Counted from the first letter of the stretch, positions 25,311 to 33,745 are shown. The stretch: DNA of 64,000 nt from Oscillospiraceae bacterium (GCA_031280965.1 JAITFZ010000026.1:1-64000), one strand, 5' to 3'. Made by a program: numbers and translations. The notes: generated by a model not told the origin, from the sequence alone.

Positions 25311-27436
25311 GATTCTGCTTCCTCCGTTTGTGCTGTTTCGGCGGTTTCATAGCCGCAATCCTCTTTCACGCAGTAAACCTTGCCTTTCTTGCCGCCTTTT
25401 CTGAACAGCTTCTTTCCGCAATTGGGGCAGGATTCAGATATAGGCGTATCCCATGTCATAAAGCCACAGTCTTTAATGTTCTCACAGCCGAAAAAAGGTT
25501 TGCCTTTCTTAGACTTTTTGCTAATCATTTTACCGGCGCATTTCGGGCATTCACCGCCCGCCTCGTTAACAATCTTCTTGGTATACTTACATTCCGGAAA
25601 GCCCGAACAGCCTAAGAATTTCCCGTAAGGTCCTATTTTTACAGACATCATCTTCCCGCATAATTCACACGGAATATCGGTCGGTTCATCGGGGATTTTA
25701 ACCCGCTTGCCTTCCATTTCTTTCTCGGCTTTGGTGAGCGTTTTCTCGAATTCTCCGTAAAACTCCCGTAAAACCTGCGTCCATTCCTCCGCATCGTGTT
25801 CGATTTTATCAAGGTCGGTTTCCATCTGCGCCGTAAACTTCGTGTCAACTATATTGTCGAAATGCTCTTGTAACAAATCCGTGATTACACGTCCTAAAAT
25901 CGTGGGTTTAAGCTGTTTCTGCGCCCTTTCAACATACTGCCTGTCAAGAATCGTTGAAATTGTCGGCGCATAGGTTGAGGGTCTGCCTATTCCGTTTTCT
26001 TCGAGCGCTTTTATCAGGCTCGCTTCCGTAAAGCGCGGGGGCGGTTGTGTGAAGTGCTGGTTCCCTTCTAAATTTTCGAGTTTCAGCATCTCGCCCTCGG
26101 TAAGCGCGGGAAGCGCGCCATTGCTTTCATCTTCATTTTCACCATGTTCCTTTTCTTCAACGTACAGCTTCATAAAGCCGTCGAATTTGACCGTGAAGCC
26201 GTTCGCCTTGAAAAGACAGCCTTTTGCCGCACCGGACGCTCCGGCGCTTATGTCGGCTGAAACAGTATTAAGCTGTGCGTTCTCCATCTGGCTTGCCATG
26301 AAGCGTTCCCAAATGAGCTTATAAAGTTTATACTGGTCGCTTGTAACGTGACCTTTGACCTGCTCGGGGCTGATTTGCGGCACACTGGGGCGAATTGCCT
26401 CGTGTGCGTCCTGTGAGTTGCCTTTAGACTTAAAGACACGCTCACCCTTAAAGGCATAATCTGCGCCGAACCGCTGTTCAATCAGCTCTTTTGCCGCCTG
26501 TCTTGCCTCAGCCGATATACGCACACTGTCGGTTCGCATATAGGTAATCAGTCCGATTGCTCCGTGTTCGGGTAATTCCACGCCCTCATACAGTTCCTGC
26601 GCTGTCTTCATGGTTCTGCGGGAGTTGAAGAACAGCTTGCGTGAGGCCTCCTGTTGTAACGTAGACGTAGTGAAAGGCGGCGCGGGGAGTTTCTTCCTTG
26701 TAGACTTCTTAACTGCGGAAACGGTATATCGTGCGCCCTCAAGTCGCTTTAAAATCTTATCGGTATCTTCTTTATTGTTAAGCTCTGCTTTTTCGCCGTC
26801 AACTTCAACAAGCTTTGCCGGAAACGGCTTCCTGCCGTCGGAAGCAAACAAAGAAGCGTCTATGCTCCAGTATTCCCGCGTCTTGAAGTCTTCAATTTCC
26901 TTCTCCCTGTCAACAATCAGCCGCACAGCCACCGACTGCACCCGCCCCGCCGACAAGCCGCGGCGTACTTTCTTCCACAGGAACGGGCTTAGCATATAAC
27001 CGACAATGCGGTCTAATATTCGCCGCGCCTGCTGAGCGTTAACCAACCCCATGTCAAGACCGCGCGGACTTTGCATACCATCTTTGACGCCGTTCTTGGT
27101 GATTTCGTTAAATGTGACGCGAATCGGCTTTGCCGCGTCTAAATCTAAAATATGCGCCAAATGCCACGAAATAGCCTCACCCTCACGGTCAGGGTCGGTC
27201 GCAAGATAGACGGAACCTGATTTCCCCGCCTGCTTCTTCAAGTCGCGTATTAAGGTGGCTTTATCTTTTTTGTTCTCATAAACAGGCTCAAAATCATGCT
27301 CTATATTTACACCGAGCTTGGATTTGGGTAAATCTCTGATATGCCCGACCGAAGCCATAACCTTAAAATCTTTACCGAGATATTTCCCGATTGTTTTGGC
27401 TTTTGCGGGTGATTCAACTATGATTAAATCAGGCAT
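25307..27436 (-). CDS. topA: DNA topoisomerase I
   Basis: About 709 residues from the ATG at 27436, preceded by AAAGGAG; a longer frame from 27511 reaches into an intergenic palindrome and is unlikely. Type IA enzyme relaxing negative supercoils. TOPRIM start LIIVESPAKAKTIGKYLG, acidic cluster YLATDPDREGEAISWHL, active-site tyrosine in GLITYMRTDS, GYMLSPFLWKKV, ENGIGRPSTYAPTI. C-terminal zinc ribbons: CELCGKMM...CSGFPEC, CPKCAGKM...CENIKDC, CPNCGKKLF...CVKEDC, three in all. Confidence 0.97.
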   Translation of the reverse strand: MPDLIIVESPAKAKTIGKYLGKDFKVMASVGHIRDLPKSKLGVNIEHDFEPVYENKKDKATLIRDLKKQAGKSGSVYLATDPDREGEAISWHLAHILDLDAAKPIRVTFNEITKNGVKDGMQSPRGLDMGLVNAQQARRILDRIVGYMLSPFLWKKVRRGLSAGRVQSVAVRLIVDREKEIEDFKTREYWSIDASLFASDGRKPFPAKLVEVDGEKAELNNKEDTDKILKRLEGARYTVSAVKKSTRKKLPAPPFTTSTLQQEASRKLFFNSRRTMKTAQELYEGVELPEHGAIGLITYMRTDSVRISAEARQAAKELIEQRFGADYAFKGERVFKSKGNSQDAHEAIRPSVPQISPEQVKGHVTSDQYKLYKLIWERFMASQMENAQLNTVSADISAGASGAAKGCLFKANGFTVKFDGFMKLYVEEKEHGENEDESNGALPALTEGEMLKLENLEGNQHFTQPPPRFTEASLIKALEENGIGRPSTYAPTISTILDRQYVERAQKQLKPTILGRVITDLLQEHFDNIVDTKFTAQMETDLDKIEHDAEEWTQVLREFYGEFEKTLTKAEKEMEGKRVKIPDEPTDIPCELCGKMMSVKIGPYGKFLGCSGFPECKYTKKIVNEAGGECPKCAGKMISKKSKKGKPFFGCENIKDCGFMTWDTPISESCPNCGKKLFRKGGKKGKVYCVKEDCGYETAETAQTEEAES

Positions 27437-27459
27437 TTTATATTCTTTCTCCTTTGCAG

Positions 27460-27516
27460 GGGCGGAGGTAATCCGCCCGGAATTGCGCTGTTTTTGCAGG
27501 ACGATTGCCATTGTCC
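27460..27516. repeat. Pair of GGGCG-type palindromic units in opposite orientation
   Basis: GGGCGGA-GGTAA-TCCGCCC (27460-27478) and GGACGAT-TGCC-ATTGTCC (27499-27516) lie just upstream of topA. They carry the shared tail GCCCCTGCA or GTCCCCTACA pointing outward, which links them to units near 28900, 34310 and 51710. They look like intergenic REP-type repeats. Confidence 0.55.
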
Positions 27517-27517
27517 C

Positions 27518-28294
27518 CTACAGCGTCATTTCATATATAATTACCGAAGCGGCGACTGCCGCGTTCAGGGATTCTGCGTTTTTTATGGGAATATAGACTT
27601 GCTTGTCGCAGATGTTGATAACTTCCGCGTTTATTCCCGCGCCTTCGCCGCCTATAACGACAAGGCATTTTTCAGGGAACTCGAAGTCGCCGAGCTTACC
27701 GGCATTTTCGTTTAAAACCGCGCCGACAATAACAAAACCCTGTTCCTTTAACGAGGGAATAAGCGTTGTAAGTTCCCCCCTGCACACCGGAAGCCTAAAA
27801 GCTGAACCCATCGCGCTTCTGATTACTTTCGGTGAGTGCAGGTCAGCGCAATCCTCCGAAAGCATTAACGCACTTACACCGAAAGCGTCACAACTGCGGA
27901 TAATTGCACCGACATTCCCGGGGTCCTGCACCCCGGCAAGCGCAATTATGCTTGTACTATTATATATTGTAGTCGATTTTGAAAATTTGTCAAGCAGTGC
28001 GAGCGTAAAAAACACCCCTTGCGGCGATTTTGTGTCAGAAATATATTCGGCTAAATCATCGCTGATTATGTCTATATTGCATAAATTTGCGGCTTTTTGA
28101 CAGAAATTATCGTTTTTTTGTGAAAATTTTTCCGTTATGAGGATATTTTCCGGCTTCAAGTCGGAAGACAGGGCTTCGTGAAATAATTTTTCACCCTCGG
28201 CAACAAACAAACCTGCTTCAATGCGGGCTTTCCTGTCGCGAATTAATGCGCGGAACAATGTTATTTTAGGGTTTTGGCGCGAGGTGATTACCAT
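27518..28294 (-). CDS. SpoU/TrmH-family RNA 2'-O-methyltransferase
   Basis: About 258 residues from the ATG at 28294. SPOUT motifs: AGVQDPGNVGAIIRSCDAFG (motif 1), VIRSAMGSAFRLPV, LVVIGGEGAGINAEVI (motif 2), VYIPIKNAESLNAAVAASVI (motif 3). The N-terminal part is a substrate-binding domain (KITLFRALIRDRKARIEAGL, FVAEGEKLFHEAL). It probably 2'-O-methylates rRNA or tRNA. A longer frame from 28327 would start inside leader repeat copy C; the proper start is the ATG overlapped by the 5-codon frame ending that repeat. Confidence 0.92.
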   Translation of the reverse strand: MVITSRQNPKITLFRALIRDRKARIEAGLFVAEGEKLFHEALSSDLKPENILITEKFSQKNDNFCQKAANLCNIDIISDDLAEYISDTKSPQGVFFTLALLDKFSKSTTIYNSTSIIALAGVQDPGNVGAIIRSCDAFGVSALMLSEDCADLHSPKVIRSAMGSAFRLPVCRGELTTLIPSLKEQGFVIVGAVLNENAGKLGDFEFPEKCLVVIGGEGAGINAEVINICDKQVYIPIKNAESLNAAVAASVIIYEMTL

Positions 28295-28298
28295 ATTA

Positions 28299-28373
28299 TT
28301 TTCATAAAGTCCTTTCTTCACCAACAAGGAATGAAAACAATGTTTTCCCCGTTTCGGTTATGTTTTGTTTCAA
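28299..28373 (-). repeat. Leader repeat copy C (before rRNA methyltransferase)
   Basis: 75-base variant on the minus strand. It keeps GTTGAAACAAAACATAACCG, hairpin 1 as GAAAAC-ATT-GTTTTC, and TTGGTGAAGAAAGGACTTTATGAAAA, but lacks hairpin 2. The constant ATG (28305) opens ATG AAA ATA ATA TGG TAA, overlapping the gene start at 28294. Confidence 0.88.
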
Positions 28374-28469
28374 CCTTAATTTACTTTTTAAAAAAGTTGT
28401 TATTACGCTCTGATTCCATACACATGGTTTCTCTTTCCGTAGTGCAACGCACCGCCCTTACATTCAATT

Positions 28470-28493
28470 ACCGCGCCGCTAATGCGGCGCGGT
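28470..28493 (-). terminator. GC-rich hairpin after rplT
   Basis: ACCGCGCCGC (28470-28479), TAAT, GCGGCGCGGT (28484-28493). It is 17 bases beyond the rplT stop and closes the infC-rpmI-rplT operon. The T-tract on the minus strand is poor. Confidence 0.5.
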
Positions 28494-28509
28494 TTGCGGT
28501 TGTGTGGAG

Positions 28510-28863
28510 CTAAGCCTGCGCCTTCGCTTTTTCACAAAGCGCGGCAAAGCCGTCTGCGTCATGAATTGCGATTTCGGAAAGCATTTTGCGGTTAAGGCTG
28601 ATATTGGCTTTTTTTAAGCCGTTTATGAAAGTCGAGTAGTTCATGCCGTTATTTTTGCAAGCGGCGGAAATCCTCGTAATCCACAGTCTTCTGAAATCTC
28701 TTTTCTTGAGCCTTCTGCTGATATAAGCGTATTGAAGCGACTTCCATACGGCTTCCTTAGCGGTTTTGAAGAGTCTGCTTTTCCCGCCCCAGTAGCCTTT
28801 CGCCTGCTTCAGGACTTTATTTCTCCTTTTACGCGTTGCGAGCGCGCCTTTTACACGAGCCAT
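28510..28863 (-). CDS. rplT: 50S ribosomal protein L20
   Basis: 117 residues. [20 protein letters not shown] start, [59 protein letters not shown]. Binds 23S rRNA early in assembly and, in Firmicutes, represses its own operon through the leader. Last gene of infC-rpmI-rplT, 64 bases after rpmI. Confidence 0.98.
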   Translation of the reverse strand: MARVKGALATRKRRNKVLKQAKGYWGGKSRLFKTAKEAVWKSLQYAYISRRLKKRDFRRLWITRISAACKNNGMNYSTFINGLKKANISLNRKMLSEIAIHDADGFAALCEKAKAQA

Positions 28864-28893
28864 AATTTATATTCCTCCTGATTTGTTCTGAAC

Positions 28894-28918
28894 GGGCGCA
28901 CACTGCGCGCCCCTACAT
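28894..28918. repeat. GGGCG-type palindromic unit between rpmI and rplT
   Basis: GGGCGC-ACACTGC-GCGCCC followed by the shared tail CCTACATA. It lies inside the operon, 60 bases before rplT. Confidence 0.5.
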
Positions 28919-28927
28919 ATAATTGTT

Positions 28928-29140
28928 TTATTTGTAAGGAAGCAATGCCCTTACTTCCGCTACGTTGCTCTTGTCAACATAGTTTGCCTTGCGGCTCGTG
29001 CGCTTACGCTTGGTCGCCTTTTGAGTAAGCCTGTGTATGCGGTTGGTGCGGCGGTATTTGATTTTACCGTTTTTGGTGATTTTAAAGCGCTTTTTTGCCC
29101 CGCTGTGTGTTTTTATTTTGGGTTTAGCTGCCTTTGACAT
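28928..29140 (-). CDS. rpmI: 50S ribosomal protein L35
   Basis: 70 residues. KIKTHSGAKKRFKITKNGKI then RRTNRIHRLTQKATKRKR is the L35 pattern. AAGGAGG lies 9 bases before the ATG, inside the infC coding region; infC runs 17 bases past this start. Expressed between infC and rplT. Confidence 0.97.
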   Translation of the reverse strand: MSKAAKPKIKTHSGAKKRFKITKNGKIKYRRTNRIHRLTQKATKRKRTSRKANYVDKSNVAEVRALLPYK

Positions 29141-29717
29141 TTTCTGTTACCTCCTTTGTTTTCTTGTTGTCTCCGGAACTCTGCATCGGTGCAGAGTCGC
29201 TTGCCGCCTTCTTTGGTGCGAGAATAACATTCAGGTTACGCCCCTCAAACTTAGAGGGCTTCTCACCCGCACCGAATTCGGTACAGGCCTCAACAAACCT
29301 CTTCATCAACTGTTCGCCTAATTTCGGATGCGTCATCTCTCTGCCTTTGAACCGAATTGTAATCTTCACCTTGTCGCCGGCTTTAAGGAATTTCACGGCA
29401 TGCCCGACTTTGGTGTTGAAGTCGGCTGTGTCGATGTTAAGCGACATTCGCACTTCCTTCAGTTCGATATGCTTTTGGTTTTTCCGAAGCTCTTTTTCGC
29501 GCTTGCTTTGCTCAAAGCGAAACTTCCCGTAGTCCATAATCCTACACACGGGCGGATTTCCCTGCGGCGCGATTAATACAAGGTCCATGTTCTTTGCGTC
29601 CGCCATGTCCTGCGCCGCTATGCGCTTCATGATGCCGAGCGCTTCGTTGTCTGCTCCGAGTACCCGCACTTCTTCAGTTACGATTTGGTCATTGATGAGT
29701 AGCTCCTTGTTGCCGAT
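29124..29717 (-). CDS. infC: Translation initiation factor IF-3 (ATC start)
   Basis: About 197 residues if it starts at the ATC at 29717. A stop (TAA) lies two codons upstream, and no ATG, GTG or TTG occurs before the GTG at 29669, which would cut off the conserved segment NKELLINDQIVTEEV. GGGAG lies 10 bases before the ATC. Rare AUU/AUC/AUA starts are the known basis of IF-3 self-repression. Family motifs: VRVLGADNEALGI, VCRIMDYGKFRFEQSK, VRMSLNIDTADFNTK, KVKITIRFKGREMTHP. The C-terminus has a charged extension of about 30 residues that overlaps rpmI by 17 bases. Confidence 0.92.
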   Translation of the reverse strand: MGNKELLINDQIVTEEVRVLGADNEALGIMKRIAAQDMADAKNMDLVLIAPQGNPPVCRIMDYGKFRFEQSKREKELRKNQKHIELKEVRMSLNIDTADFNTKVGHAVKFLKAGDKVKITIRFKGREMTHPKLGEQLMKRFVEACTEFGAGEKPSKFEGRNLNVILAPKKAASDSAPMQSSGDNKKTKEVTENVKGS

Positions 29718-29926
29718 GGCTTACACTCTCCCTCCGAATTTGGCGTTATTTTGAAAATAAAGCGCGGGAAAATTCCCCGCGCTTAACATAATCGAAATTA
29801 TACGAATAAAAATCCGCTTAAAAAGATTAAGTAAACGACCGCGCCTGATACACATACTTTCATTTTTACACTAAAACAAACAGTACAATCGGCGGGTGAG
29901 AGAAATTCTCTGCTTTGTTATTTACC
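29718..29926 (-). ncRNA. infC-rpmI-rplT operon leader with attenuator (L20 leader type)
   Basis: About 210 bases lie between the promoter and infC. The last part holds a strong terminator, AGCGCGGG...CCCGCGCT (29761-29783) followed by TTTATTTT on the minus strand, only 44 bases before the infC start. The upstream part (with GCAGAGAATTTCTCTCACCCG) can fold on its own. Firmicutes control this operon by L20 binding to such a leader; identity with the Rfam L20 leader is inferred. Confidence 0.65.
29761..29783 (-). terminator. Attenuator terminator before infC
   Basis: 8-bp perfect GC-rich stem with U-tract on the minus strand, inside the leader rather than at an operon end. Confidence 0.75.
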
Positions 29927-29931
29927 ATAAC

Positions 29932-29960
29932 ATTGTACTATAGATTTTTTCGTTTGTCAA
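29932..29960 (-). promoter_or_regulatory. Sigma-A promoter of infC operon
   Basis: TTGACA (29955-29960), 17 bases, TACAAT (29932-29937) on the minus strand. Confidence 0.85.
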
Positions 29961-30002
29961 TAGGTTTTGCAAATTTTTTTATTTTTTATGAAAAACAAAA
30001 AA

Positions 30003-30030
30003 ATAGAACCCCGAAAATTCGAGGTTCTAT
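30003..30030 (-). terminator. Terminator of GH11 xylanase gene
   Basis: ATAGAACC pairs with GGTTCTAT around an A/T-rich loop, followed on the minus strand by TTTTTTTG. It is a typical intrinsic terminator 18 bases after the stop. Confidence 0.8.
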
Positions 30031-30047
30031 AGGTTGCTTTGAGTTTT

Positions 30048-31676
30048 TTATGCCGCTCTGATTTCCAGCCACTCAATAAGTGCATTTGTCGGACCTGTGT
30101 CGTTAATGCGAACGAGTCTGATTTCAACTGTACTGTTTCCTCTGTTATGAGAAACTGTAAGGTTCTGGGTAGAGGGGCTTGTGCCGCTGAAGCGGAATGT
30201 GCCGGAGTTTGTTCCGCCTATGTCGAGTCTTACATCTGCATTGCCGCTTGCGCTGGATGCGCCACGGAGTGAGAATTGATGTCTGTTGTTAGCAAAGAAC
30301 TGGTTGAAACGAACGAGGTCGTTATTACCATACAGTGCTACACCGTTGAACGGAGAGCTGATGTTGCCGGTCCACTGACCGCCTTTGGTCATGCTCTGAG
30401 CTGTAATTCTGGTTGCATTGTTCGCCGGAGGCGAAGTGCTTGGCGGATTTGTTGCCGGTGGCGAAGTGCCTGGCGGGTTTGTTGCCGGTGGGGTAGAGCC
30501 GCCGCCTACGCTTACGCCGTTAAATGTAATAGAGTTAATTGTCGCGGAATAGCTTCCGGTATCCTGTGACATAATTCCTATGCGGGTAATTGTGTTGTTT
30601 CTGTCGGCAGCACTGAGGTTACGAGTCCAGTTTGTTGCACTCGAAGCTCTGTTGTTCCACATTACAAATACTTCCTGACCGCTTGCGTTAAAGAATTTAA
30701 TCGCGGTCTGCCCGTTTGCGCTCTGTCCGTTAACTACAATTGAGGTGCAGTTAGCAAGGTTGATTGCCTGCGGGAGATTGTACCTTACTTCTCTATGCTG
30801 ACCGCCGTAGTTCACATTAAGGGAACCATTGCTTACAGAGTAAGAAGAAGCGTTTTGGTTGCTTGCGAAAGACATGTTCGCAAATGTGTAACGTGTGCTT
30901 GCATTGTTTGCGGGAGGTTGTGTCGCAGGAGGCTGAGTTGCGGGAGGTTGTGTTGCAGGAGGCTGAGAGCCGCCGCCGCCACCGCCAACTGAAAGGCTCA
31001 TTTGAGAAACAGTCGCGTTACCGCGGTTCTGCCAGCCTTCAACTGTTAAAGCAACTTCTGTGAGGTTGCCCATTCTAAGACCTACAGCTTCCCAAGCACG
31101 GAAGTGTGCGCTTACATCAACGGTTCCGCTTCTGCGGTTTGATGTACGGATGCTCCAGTACTGGTCAAAAGTTCTGGTTCCGAGGATGGAGGGCTGATTG
31201 GTTCTGGTGGTGCGGAAAAGTTCGTATGTCCCGCCGTTAATTGAAACAGTGCCTAAACGGGAAGCGTTGCCGGAAGGTTTGTAGGTGCCGTAAGTTTCAA
31301 TGATGTACCATTCAACTAAGGGGTCTACAGTCCAGCCGTAAATGCAAAGGTAAGAGTTACCCTGAACGTTCCATGTAGATACGTTGTAGTTCATTGTAAT
31401 CTGACCGATTTGCTGGTGAGTTTGGTTACGGTTGTTCCATTTTCTTCCGCTACGGAAGAGGATGTTGTTGATGTTGTTCCACTCACAGCTGAAAGCGCCG
31501 TTTGCGCTAGTCGGAATGGTCATGGTGCCGCCGCCGTTGTCTGCCCAGAATTCATAGTCAACACCGTTGAGGTTTTGGATTGTATTCCTGTTCCAAACTG
31601 TGTTTGCACTTGCCGGAATTACTGCTAACGATGCCATGAAAATGACTGCCAATACTAAACTGATTGATTTGCGCAT
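30048..31676 (-). CDS. Secreted GH11 xylanase with central module and CBM36
   Basis: About 542 residues from the ATG at 31676 (AAGGAGGAG upstream). Signal peptide 1-24 (ISLVLAVIFMASLAVIPASA). GH11 jelly roll about 25-230: nucleophile Glu in DPLVEWYIIE, acid/base Glu in VALTVEGWQNRG, plus NQPSILGTRTFDQYWS. A Gly-rich then PPATQ repeat linker follows, a beta-rich module of about 130 residues with no family I can name, a second PPATN/PPSTS linker, and a C-terminal CBM36-like domain (QSMTKGGQWTGNISSPFNGV, VALYGNNDLVRF) that binds xylan with calcium. It cuts internal xylan bonds outside the cell. It has its own promoter and terminator, so it is a single-gene unit. Confidence 0.93.
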   Translation of the reverse strand: MRKSISLVLAVIFMASLAVIPASANTVWNRNTIQNLNGVDYEFWADNGGGTMTIPTSANGAFSCEWNNINNILFRSGRKWNNRNQTHQQIGQITMNYNVSTWNVQGNSYLCIYGWTVDPLVEWYIIETYGTYKPSGNASRLGTVSINGGTYELFRTTRTNQPSILGTRTFDQYWSIRTSNRRSGTVDVSAHFRAWEAVGLRMGNLTEVALTVEGWQNRGNATVSQMSLSVGGGGGGSQPPATQPPATQPPATQPPANNASTRYTFANMSFASNQNASSYSVSNGSLNVNYGGQHREVRYNLPQAINLANCTSIVVNGQSANGQTAIKFFNASGQEVFVMWNNRASSATNWTRNLSAADRNNTITRIGIMSQDTGSYSATINSITFNGVSVGGGSTPPATNPPGTSPPATNPPSTSPPANNATRITAQSMTKGGQWTGNISSPFNGVALYGNNDLVRFNQFFANNRHQFSLRGASSASGNADVRLDIGGTNSGTFRFSGTSPSTQNLTVSHNRGNSTVEIRLVRINDTGPTNALIEWLEIRAA

Positions 31677-31728
31677 GGGTGAACTCCTCCTTGCAATAAA
31701 GCATAAAATATTTTTGCCGCTTTTATTA

Positions 31729-31779
31729 TGGAGTTGAGGTTCTCCGTTTTCAGCCTCTTTTTTGGAGTTGAGGTTCTCC
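31729..31779. repeat. Two 17-bp direct repeats in the GH11 leader
   Basis: TGGAGTTGAGGTTCTCC occurs at 31729-31745 and again at 31763-31779, 34 bases apart, between the xylanase promoter and its ribosome-binding site. Possible regulator- or RNA-binding sites. Confidence 0.7.
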
Positions 31780-31826
31780 CCGTTGGGGTATTGAAAACTT
31801 TCACTGTGCATTTGCGTTCTACAATT

Positions 31827-31855
31827 AGTTTAACATGGTAAATTATGTATGTCAA
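31827..31855 (-). promoter_or_regulatory. Sigma-A promoter of GH11 xylanase
   Basis: TTGACA (31850-31855), 17 bases, TAAACT (31827-31832) on the minus strand, giving a long leader of about 145 bases that holds the direct repeats. Confidence 0.7.
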
Positions 31856-31980
31856 TAGTTTGTGTAAAAAAACGAAAAAAACGTTTATTTCAACAAATGA
31901 GACGTGCTAAATTTATGTATATCGCACAAATGCTTTTCACATAGGTTTCACCTAAATTTTTAATTTTGTCATGATGCACA

Positions 31981-32018
31981 AAAACGTTCAACATATTTAT
32001 AAAGATGTTGAACGTTTT
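31981..32018 (-). terminator. Terminator between GerM-like gene and xylanase promoter
   Basis: A perfect 14-bp stem, AAAACGTTCAACAT with its complement around a 10-base loop. U-rich runs follow on both strands, so it may work in either direction; it lies 55 bases after the lipoprotein gene. Confidence 0.75.
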
Positions 32019-32072
32019 TGTTTTTGTTTAATTTTTTCTTATACGCATATATTCCGGCATAACGTGTCCCGT

Positions 32073-32924
32073 TTATTCACTGCCGTCAGCTATTTTAAAA
32101 ACTTCTCCGCTGTCATTTCGTTGTAACGTGTATTTGTCGATAATTGTGACTGTGAACACAATCACGGCTTCATCACCCGACTCGTCCAATACATTTATAT
32201 TGTCGCCGATGATTTCAAATCCGAAAATATCTACCTCTAATTCTTCTGCGTTAAATACGGCAAAATCGCCGTTTTCCAGATTCACCGTCAAAGTGCCTTT
32301 ATAAATGTCGCCGTCCAAATAATACAATTCATTTGAAAACACTACAGAATCGTCATTTACGGCTTGTTCCGTCTGCCCGGTATAAAACGGACTCCCCCTG
32401 TACGGCGTGTCGGAACTGAACGGGCTCGGCTCAACAATACTGGCGTGGATATGATTGGTGACGAAATAAATATCAGAAATTTCCGGATAATTTTCCGTTA
32501 AGGTGCGCCACAGGCTGTCAAGCATAAACCAACGCAAAGCCTCGGCGTTGGTGAAAGAGAATTCATCTCTTGTTTGAATTTCACTAAAATCCACAAAAAT
32601 ATCGGAGTTTGAATTCCATTCCACGAAAAAAACGCCGTCTTCAAAAAAAACACTTACGGCGAAATTAAGCCCTGTCAGCAAATTCATTATTTCGATAATA
32701 TTGCCGGGGAATATATTGGCGTCGGACATGTGCAGTTCATGTGTGAGGGATTCCCTGCCTTGGCTGAACGAAGAATCGAAAATCAGCATCGCGCTCGCTA
32801 AGCCCGCTTCCGGTATTTGCGGCTCCTCCGTCACGTCACTGCCATTGTCATTTGAATTATCGCAGGATGAGAGCATCATGCATATCGTTAAAATCACTGT
32901 AAAAATTATTAAAACTTTCTTCAT
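32073..32924 (-). CDS. Lipoprotein with GerM-like (GerMN) domain
   Basis: 283 residues. A lipoprotein signal (VILTICMMLSSC) is followed by an acidic linker. Residues about 40-165 contain a stretch resembling the GerMN fold of spore germination protein GerM (FVEWNSNSDIFVDFS, then a helix and EISDIYFVTN). The C-terminal 100 residues (YYLDGDIYKGTLTVNLENGD onward) are a separate beta-rich domain. GerM-type domains are also found in non-spore lipoproteins, so a germination role is not certain. Encoded alone, with a terminator after it. Confidence 0.6.
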   Translation of the reverse strand: MKKVLIIFTVILTICMMLSSCDNSNDNGSDVTEEPQIPEAGLASAMLIFDSSFSQGRESLTHELHMSDANIFPGNIIEIMNLLTGLNFAVSVFFEDGVFFVEWNSNSDIFVDFSEIQTRDEFSFTNAEALRWFMLDSLWRTLTENYPEISDIYFVTNHIHASIVEPSPFSSDTPYRGSPFYTGQTEQAVNDDSVVFSNELYYLDGDIYKGTLTVNLENGDFAVFNAEELEVDIFGFEIIGDNINVLDESGDEAVIVFTVTIIDKYTLQRNDSGEVFKIADGSE

Positions 32925-32951
32925 AACCGTTCTCCTTGTTGCGTTTTATTG

Positions 32952-32975
32952 GGTAATTGCAAAATTCATTTTTCG
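32952..32975. repeat. Partial copy of the GGTAATTGC palindrome
   Basis: GGTAATTGCAAAATTCATTTTTCG matches, with one change, one side plus loop of the perfect palindrome at 53135-53170 read on the other strand. The second arm has decayed. Confidence 0.55.
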
Positions 32976-32987
32976 GTGCGCCGTTAT

Positions 32988-33401
32988 TTACGTGCCGATA
33001 ATCTTCACATAAAACGTTCTGTTTCTCGGGCCGTCGAACTCGCAGAAATACACTCCCTGCCATGTTCCGAGCAGAAGTCTGCCGTCTGAGATTATGATAT
33101 TAACGCTGCTCCCGACCGCGCTCGCTTTCAAATGCGCCGCCGAGTTCCCTTCCATGTGCCGGAATTCTTTTCTGTCGGGGTAAGCCTTGTCAAGTCCGAG
33201 CAACATATCCTGCACAACATCGGGGTCGGCGTTCTCGTTTATGGTGATTCCCGCCGTTGTATGCGGGCAAAAAACCACGCAAAGCCCGTCCTTGACGCCG
33301 CCGGAATTTACGGTGCCGCTTTTTCCGAGCGCTTGATTAAGACATTTGGTTATGTTGCTGAAGCCCTGTTTTTCCGTGCTTAACTTAAATTCATAAATCA
33401 T
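32988..33401 (-). CDS. YjbQ-family protein (UPF0047)
   Basis: 137 residues. Motifs [39 protein letters not shown] and [16 protein letters not shown] are diagnostic. YjbQ proteins show weak thiamine phosphate synthase activity and have a beta-barrel fold with conserved His residues. GAGGAAA lies before the ATG. The physiological role is not settled. Confidence 0.93.
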   Translation of the reverse strand: MIYEFKLSTEKQGFSNITKCLNQALGKSGTVNSGGVKDGLCVVFCPHTTAGITINENADPDVVQDMLLGLDKAYPDRKEFRHMEGNSAAHLKASAVGSSVNIIISDGRLLLGTWQGVYFCEFDGPRNRTFYVKIIGT

Positions 33402-33423
33402 AATGTTTCCTCACTTTAAATCA

Positions 33424-33453
33424 GGGTGTTCTAAAGACTTCTTTAAAACACCC
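33424..33453 (-). terminator. Terminator of the rpsF-ssb-rpsR operon
   Basis: GGGTGTT...AACACCC extended by TAAAG/CTTTA, 10 bases after the rpsR stop. The following T-run is weak. Confidence 0.55.
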
Positions 33454-33462
33454 CAAACTGTA

Positions 33463-33720
33463 TTAATCTGAAACGTAAGGAATTATAGCGATTTGCCTTG
33501 CTCTTTTGATTGCCGTTGTAAGCTCTCTCTGATGATAAGCACAGCATCCGGTAACACGTCTCGGCAAAATCTTCGAGCGTTCGGTCATGCATTTTTTAAG
33601 CCTCGCAACGTCCTTATAATCAATGAATTCGGCTCTGTCCACGCAAAACTGACAGACCTTTTTCCTTGCGCGCTTCATCGGACGACCGCCTTTGTCGTTG
33701 TAATCCTTCCTGTCGGACAT
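33463..33720 (-). CDS. rpsR: 30S ribosomal protein S18 (zinc-binding form)
   Basis: 85 residues. [39 protein letters not shown] and [10 protein letters not shown] are S18 signatures. The cysteine pairs CxxC and CC show the zinc-binding C+ form. It binds next to S6. Last gene of rpsF-ssb-rpsR. Confidence 0.97.
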   Translation of the reverse strand: MSDRKDYNDKGGRPMKRARKKVCQFCVDRAEFIDYKDVARLKKCMTERSKILPRRVTGCCAYHQRELTTAIKRARQIAIIPYVSD

Positions 33721-33745
33721 TTATTTTTCCTCCTAATTGTTGTAA

